This document shows positions 61,252 through 64,000 of a stretch of DNA of 64,000 nucleotides, in pieces (position 1 is the first letter of the stretch; each line of letters begins with the position of its first letter). Source of the DNA: Roseateles aquatilis. Its GTDB lineage: Bacteria > Pseudomonadota > Gammaproteobacteria > Burkholderiales > Burkholderiaceae_C. Position numbers and translations under genes: made by a program. The notes below the pieces were generated by a model. It was given only the letters and a program-made list of their open reading frames with translations, was not told the DNA's origin and did not search any database. The stretch is from positions 1,116,001 through 1,180,000 of the forward strand of contig NZ_NIOF01000001.1 of NCBI RefSeq assembly GCF_002205645.1, written 5' to 3'.

Positions 61252-62574
61252 TCAGGCCGCTTGCGGGGTCAGGCCGCTGGCCTCGTCCAGGAACTGCGCG
61301 GCATGGCGCCGCGTGCCGCTGGCGATGGGGCGCCAGGTGGTCTCGGGGAAGCCCGCGGGGAGCAGGCGCTCGACCGCGTCGAAGGCCTCTGGAATGCGAC
61401 GGGCCATGTCGATCATCCGCGCCCAGGTGTCCCCGCCCGCCTGCCGCGCCAGCCCCAGCCAGTGGCGTGCGTGGATCTCGCTCAGGCGGTCATGCATGTT
61501 GCGGGACTTGATGCCCATGGCGAGCTTGGCTTGCTTGTAGGCGATCTGGTTGGACCCGATGCCGATGATGGGCCAGACCGACAACACGTCATAGAGCGGC
61601 GTCATGGCATACCGGCCACCGCGCAGATGCTGGATCGAAAAGTTCTTGGAATGGCCGTCGGTCGCCGCGAGCAGCCAGAACACAAATTGGGCGCTCGCAA
61701 ATACGCTCGCATCCCCCTGGCGCTCGCTGAGGAGGAGCCGTTGCAGGCAGTCCTGCATCGTGGGCCCGCCGTCCGACTGGTACTTGCGCTCGGGCGCTAA
61801 GCCCATGGCCTGGCAGAAATCCTCCTGGGGAAGTCGAAGGATCCACGGGTCGCGGTCGCCTTGCCATTGCCGGTCGAAGCGCTCCACCACCAACGCCTTC
61901 ATGTCGCCAAACGTCCCGATCTCGGTCTTCGCCACGGGAAATCCCAGGACATGAAGCAGTTGCGCACACAGCCATTCATTCTCGACCGACGCCGTCATGT
62001 CGGCACGCATGTTGCCCACCAGCCCCTGCGGCAGCTTCAAGATGTGTGTCGTCGGCGTGGCGCCCCTCGGGCGATGCCAGCGGCCGTCGATCCTGAGCAG
62101 CGCGGTTTTCTCCTGTGCACCCGCGATGGAAATGCGAAATTCCTCGTCGTCCTGATGGCCCAGCACCGAAGGCGACGTGACAGCCGCCAGGATGCGAGCC
62201 ACGTCGCTGTCAACCAGCGGCTCCGATTCGATGTGATTCCACCCGTCGGGCCCCATGCCGGGCGGCAGGATTTGGAGTGCGCCGACGCAATCGCGGCCGA
62301 TCGCCTTGAGCAGATCGAAGGCCCGATCCGTTGGGGTGAGGAAACGCTGGCGGATACGCCTGCGGATATGAGCGCTGTCCGGCAGCAGGTTCTCGAAGTA
62401 GTTGACCACCGTTTCCGAGCGGGGATCGGAGTCGAACCTCAATGAAAGCGACAACGGCCGCCCTTGAGGCGAATCCATCCACGAGCGTTCGTAGACGAGC
62501 GACGAGAGGCCGGATCGTTGCTGCGTCCACACGCCCACGGCCTGACCGTTCATCCACAGGTGAAGTTCCGACAT
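61252..62574 (-). CDS. hipA: HipA-family serine/threonine kinase toxin
   Basis: 440 residues, the length of E. coli HipA. Motifs: ATP-loop region FRISIAGAQEKTALL (about 146-160), catalytic loop ATDGHSKNFSI (D306), metal-binding Asp in MTPLYDVLS (D329), matching E. coli D309 and D332. E. coli HipA phosphorylates glutamyl-tRNA synthetase, halting translation and raising persistence. All key residues are present, so it should be active. Paired with hipB 32 bp upstream. GC is visibly lower than surrounding genes, suggesting acquisition. Confidence 0.93.
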   Translation of the reverse strand: MSELHLWMNGQAVGVWTQQRSGLSSLVYERSWMDSPQGRPLSLSLRFDSDPRSETVVNYFENLLPDSAHIRRRIRQRFLTPTDRAFDLLKAIGRDCVGALQILPPGMGPDGWNHIESEPLVDSDVARILAAVTSPSVLGHQDDEEFRISIAGAQEKTALLRIDGRWHRPRGATPTTHILKLPQGLVGNMRADMTASVENEWLCAQLLHVLGFPVAKTEIGTFGDMKALVVERFDRQWQGDRDPWILRLPQEDFCQAMGLAPERKYQSDGGPTMQDCLQRLLLSERQGDASVFASAQFVFWLLAATDGHSKNFSIQHLRGGRYAMTPLYDVLSVWPIIGIGSNQIAYKQAKLAMGIKSRNMHDRLSEIHARHWLGLARQAGGDTWARMIDMARRIPEAFDAVERLLPAGFPETTWRPIASGTRRHAAQFLDEASGLTPQAA

Positions 62575-62606
62575 CGCTGCCTACTCGCTGTCAAAGTGCT
62601 CCGCTG

Positions 62607-62909
62607 CTACCAGGGCTCATCCAGCGCCGAACCACTTCCACTCGAAGGGTCGCCGTCGTTCGGGGGCGCTGCGGTCCCCTTGCGGAAGCGTCGATCATCC
62701 GTCTCCAGGACGACCTCGGTTCCAAGCACGTGGAGCAGATGCAACAACTGGTCAAAGCTGACGCTTGACGGGTCGTTTTCGATGCGTGCGAAGCGGCTTT
62801 GGCTGACGCCCATGCGTTGCCCCACCTCAGACTGGCTCAGGCCTTGACGCCGACGAAGGGCCCGCAGATGAGCGGCCAACTGATCTGGTGTTTGCAACCG
62901 GAAATTCAT
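62607..62909 (-). CDS. hipB: HipB-family HTH antitoxin and repressor
   Basis: 100 residues. Cro/C1-type HTH LSQSEVGQRMGVSQSRFARIE (about 26-46). After the dimer strand (TEVVLETDDRR) there is a disordered Ser/Gly-rich tail ending in Trp (LDEPW), as in E. coli HipB, whose tail Trp contacts HipA and aids degradation. Start at 62909 has GAGG 6 nt upstream. Should neutralise HipA and repress the operon through the inverted-repeat array at 62922-63047. Confidence 0.92.
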   Translation of the reverse strand: MNFRLQTPDQLAAHLRALRRRQGLSQSEVGQRMGVSQSRFARIENDPSSVSFDQLLHLLHVLGTEVVLETDDRRFRKGTAAPPNDGDPSSGSGSALDEPW

Positions 62910-62921
62910 GGCTGACCTCAA

Positions 62922-63047
62922 TATGCTCCCTTTAGCATAGGGGAAATTTATGCCTTATTCAGCATAATTTTGATTCATGCCGTATTTGGCATAATCAGAA
63001 TATATGCTGGATCAAGCATAAACACAAACTATGCCAAATTAAGCATA
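62922..63047. promoter_or_regulatory. Five TATGC-N8-GCATA operators at exact 27-bp period (hip operator array)
   Basis: Five 18-bp inverted repeats at 62922-62939, 62949-62966, 62976-62993, 63003-63020 and 63030-63047. All have arms TATGC and GCATA separated by 8 nt (the third begins CATGC). Start-to-start distance is 27 bp every time, with 9-bp spacers. The form matches the E. coli HipB site TATCC-N8-GGATA, with one changed arm base. The array fills the gap between hipB and the divergent reductase gene, so HipB could control both. Confidence 0.9.
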
Positions 63048-63151
63048 AACACTGCCGTAGGACAACCCCTTCCCCACAACCCTCCCCCGTCCGACCCTCG
63101 GGTCCACCGGCGAGCCCGAACATCGTCCCCACCGCCACCCCAGGGGCCGCC

Positions 63152-64000
63152 ATGACCGAGATCCGCAAGGGCCAACAGCCGGCGGAGTTGACCCGCGAGC
63201 AATTCCACGAGCGCTTCATGCGGCGCTTCCACGACCCGGCCTTCCTGACCGAGCACGAGGCCATCGCGCGGCTGGAGACCATCGCGTGGCAAGCGATGAA
63301 GGAAGGCCGCAAGGCGCCCATCACGCGCCCGGCCGGCAACGGCTTCAAGGATCCGGCCTACGAGGTGTCGGTCGAATGGCTGGACGCGCATCAGCGCCTG
63401 AAGCTCGCGCAGCAGCGCTGGGCCGACCCCGCCACCCGTTCCCGCATCCTGCTGGTGTGCGGCAGCGATCGCAACGACGGCACCTGCCCCGGCGAGATGT
63501 CCAAGACCTGGCGGATGACGCAACTCGCCAAGGAGCAACTCGGCCGCCGCGACGTCATCGTCGACGTGCTGGACCTGAGCCTCATGACCTCCGAATACGG
63601 CCGTGAGATCCACCCCTGCAAGGGCTGCGTCTCGACCGCGATGCCACTGTGCCACTGGCCCTGCAGCTGTTATCCGAATCACGCGCTCGGCCAGGGCAGC
63701 GACTGGATGAACGAGATCTACGAGCGCTGGGTTTCCGCCCACGGCGTGATCCTGCTGACCCCGACCTACTGGTACCAGTCGCCGAGCGCGCTCAAGCTCA
63801 TGATCGACCGCCTGGTCTGCGCCGACGGCGGCAATCCCGATCCGACCAGCACCCACGGCAAGACCGTCGCCGAGGCCAAGGCCCTGGAGGAAAAGGGCTG
63901 GGACTATCCCAAGCACCTGGACGGCCGCGTCTATGGACTGGTCGTGCACGGCGACGTCGCAGGCGTCGAGGTACAGCGTCGCAACCTGGGCGACTGGCTC
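63152..64000 (+). CDS. NADPH-dependent FMN reductase family protein, partial (3' end outside window)
   Basis: At least 283 residues, open at the window edge. A charged helical N-terminus (about 95 residues, FHERFMRRFHDPAF) precedes a flavodoxin-like FMN reductase fold: SRILLVCGSDRNDGTCPGEMSKT, DVIVDVLDLSLM, and GVILLTPTYWYQSPSALKLMIDRL. Between them is a cysteine cluster C-x2-C-x7-C-x3-C-x-C (HPCKGCVSTAMPLCHWPCSC, about 156-175), reminiscent of iron-sulfur flavoproteins, though iron-sulfur binding is unproven. Quinone or FMN reduction with NADPH is expected. The gene lies beyond the hip operator array and may share its control. Confidence 0.8.
   Translation, partial: MTEIRKGQQPAELTREQFHERFMRRFHDPAFLTEHEAIARLETIAWQAMKEGRKAPITRPAGNGFKDPAYEVSVEWLDAHQRLKLAQQRWADPATRSRILLVCGSDRNDGTCPGEMSKTWRMTQLAKEQLGRRDVIVDVLDLSLMTSEYGREIHPCKGCVSTAMPLCHWPCSCYPNHALGQGSDWMNEIYERWVSAHGVILLTPTYWYQSPSALKLMIDRLVCADGGNPDPTSTHGKTVAEAKALEEKGWDYPKHLDGRVYGLVVHGDVAGVEVQRRNLGDWL

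Noticed and set aside
62922-63047. Possible small CRISPR array
   Set aside because: The repeats are 18-bp palindromes with 9-bp spacers, too short for CRISPR, and match HipB operators beside hipBA.

Overview
The window is about 64 kb of dense, high-GC bacterial chromosome. Gene content and order point to a betaproteobacterium of the order Burkholderiales, probably the Roseateles/Rubrivivax/Leptothrix group: a RegB/RegA pair beside a cyo oxidase, gltIJKL, an inverted-order FadB-type beta-oxidation operon, a PEP-CTERM protein and a secreted cyanophycinase. The genus is an inference. No tRNA, rRNA operon, complete insertion sequence or CRISPR array was seen.

Layout. 1-375: 3' part of the RNase P RNA gene. 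0.5-5.1 kb: GNAT acetyltransferase, acyltransferase-3 membrane protein, and a convergent overlapping pair (exported trypsin-like protease and FHA membrane protein), with a G-rich heptamer repeat after the FHA gene. 5.3-9.9 kb: exported cyanophycinase divergent from a TonB-dependent receptor. 10-18.1 kb, minus strand: pyrC coupled to a coiled-coil membrane protein, the glutamate/aspartate importer gltIJKL, a LysR regulator and an Atm1-type ABC exporter. 18.2-20.2 kb: thioesterase and dctA. 20.2-21.1 kb: a lower-GC two-gene module encoding a PARP-like ADP-ribosyltransferase-fold protein and a 75-residue partner. 21.3-30.3 kb: a fatty-acid beta-oxidation operon headed by a TetR regulator with a palindromic operator. 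30.5-41.5 kb: a chemosensory cluster (CheW, CheR, CheW, MCP, CheA-REC, CheB, five-receiver hybrid kinase, response regulator), almost every junction overlapping. 41.7-43 kb: HNH endonuclease and a SlyB-like lipoprotein. 43-50 kb: cyoABCD, SURF1, regB and regA in one minus-strand run. 50.2-57.4 kb: MHS-type transporter, then a MarR-controlled aromatic-acid efflux system (FUSC, DUF1656, HlyD, NodT). 57.7-61 kb: PHP-type lipoprotein and PEP-CTERM protein. 61.2-63.1 kb: hipBA with five operator-like inverted repeats at an exact 27-bp period. 63.15-64 kb: a flavodoxin-fold NADPH:FMN reductase cut by the window edge.

How the genes work together. The fad operon encodes all steps from acyl-CoA to acetyl-CoA and is probably derepressed as a unit by the TetR protein. 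The cyo operon carries its own assembly factor and redox-sensing two-component system. The chemosensory cluster lacks CheY, CheZ and flagellar genes and ends in a multi-receiver kinase and a receiver protein whose second half looks like a decayed GGDEF domain, so it probably controls something other than swimming. The most system-like unexplained items are the ADP-ribosyltransferase-like module, the 27-bp-phased hip operator array and the chemosensory output proteins.
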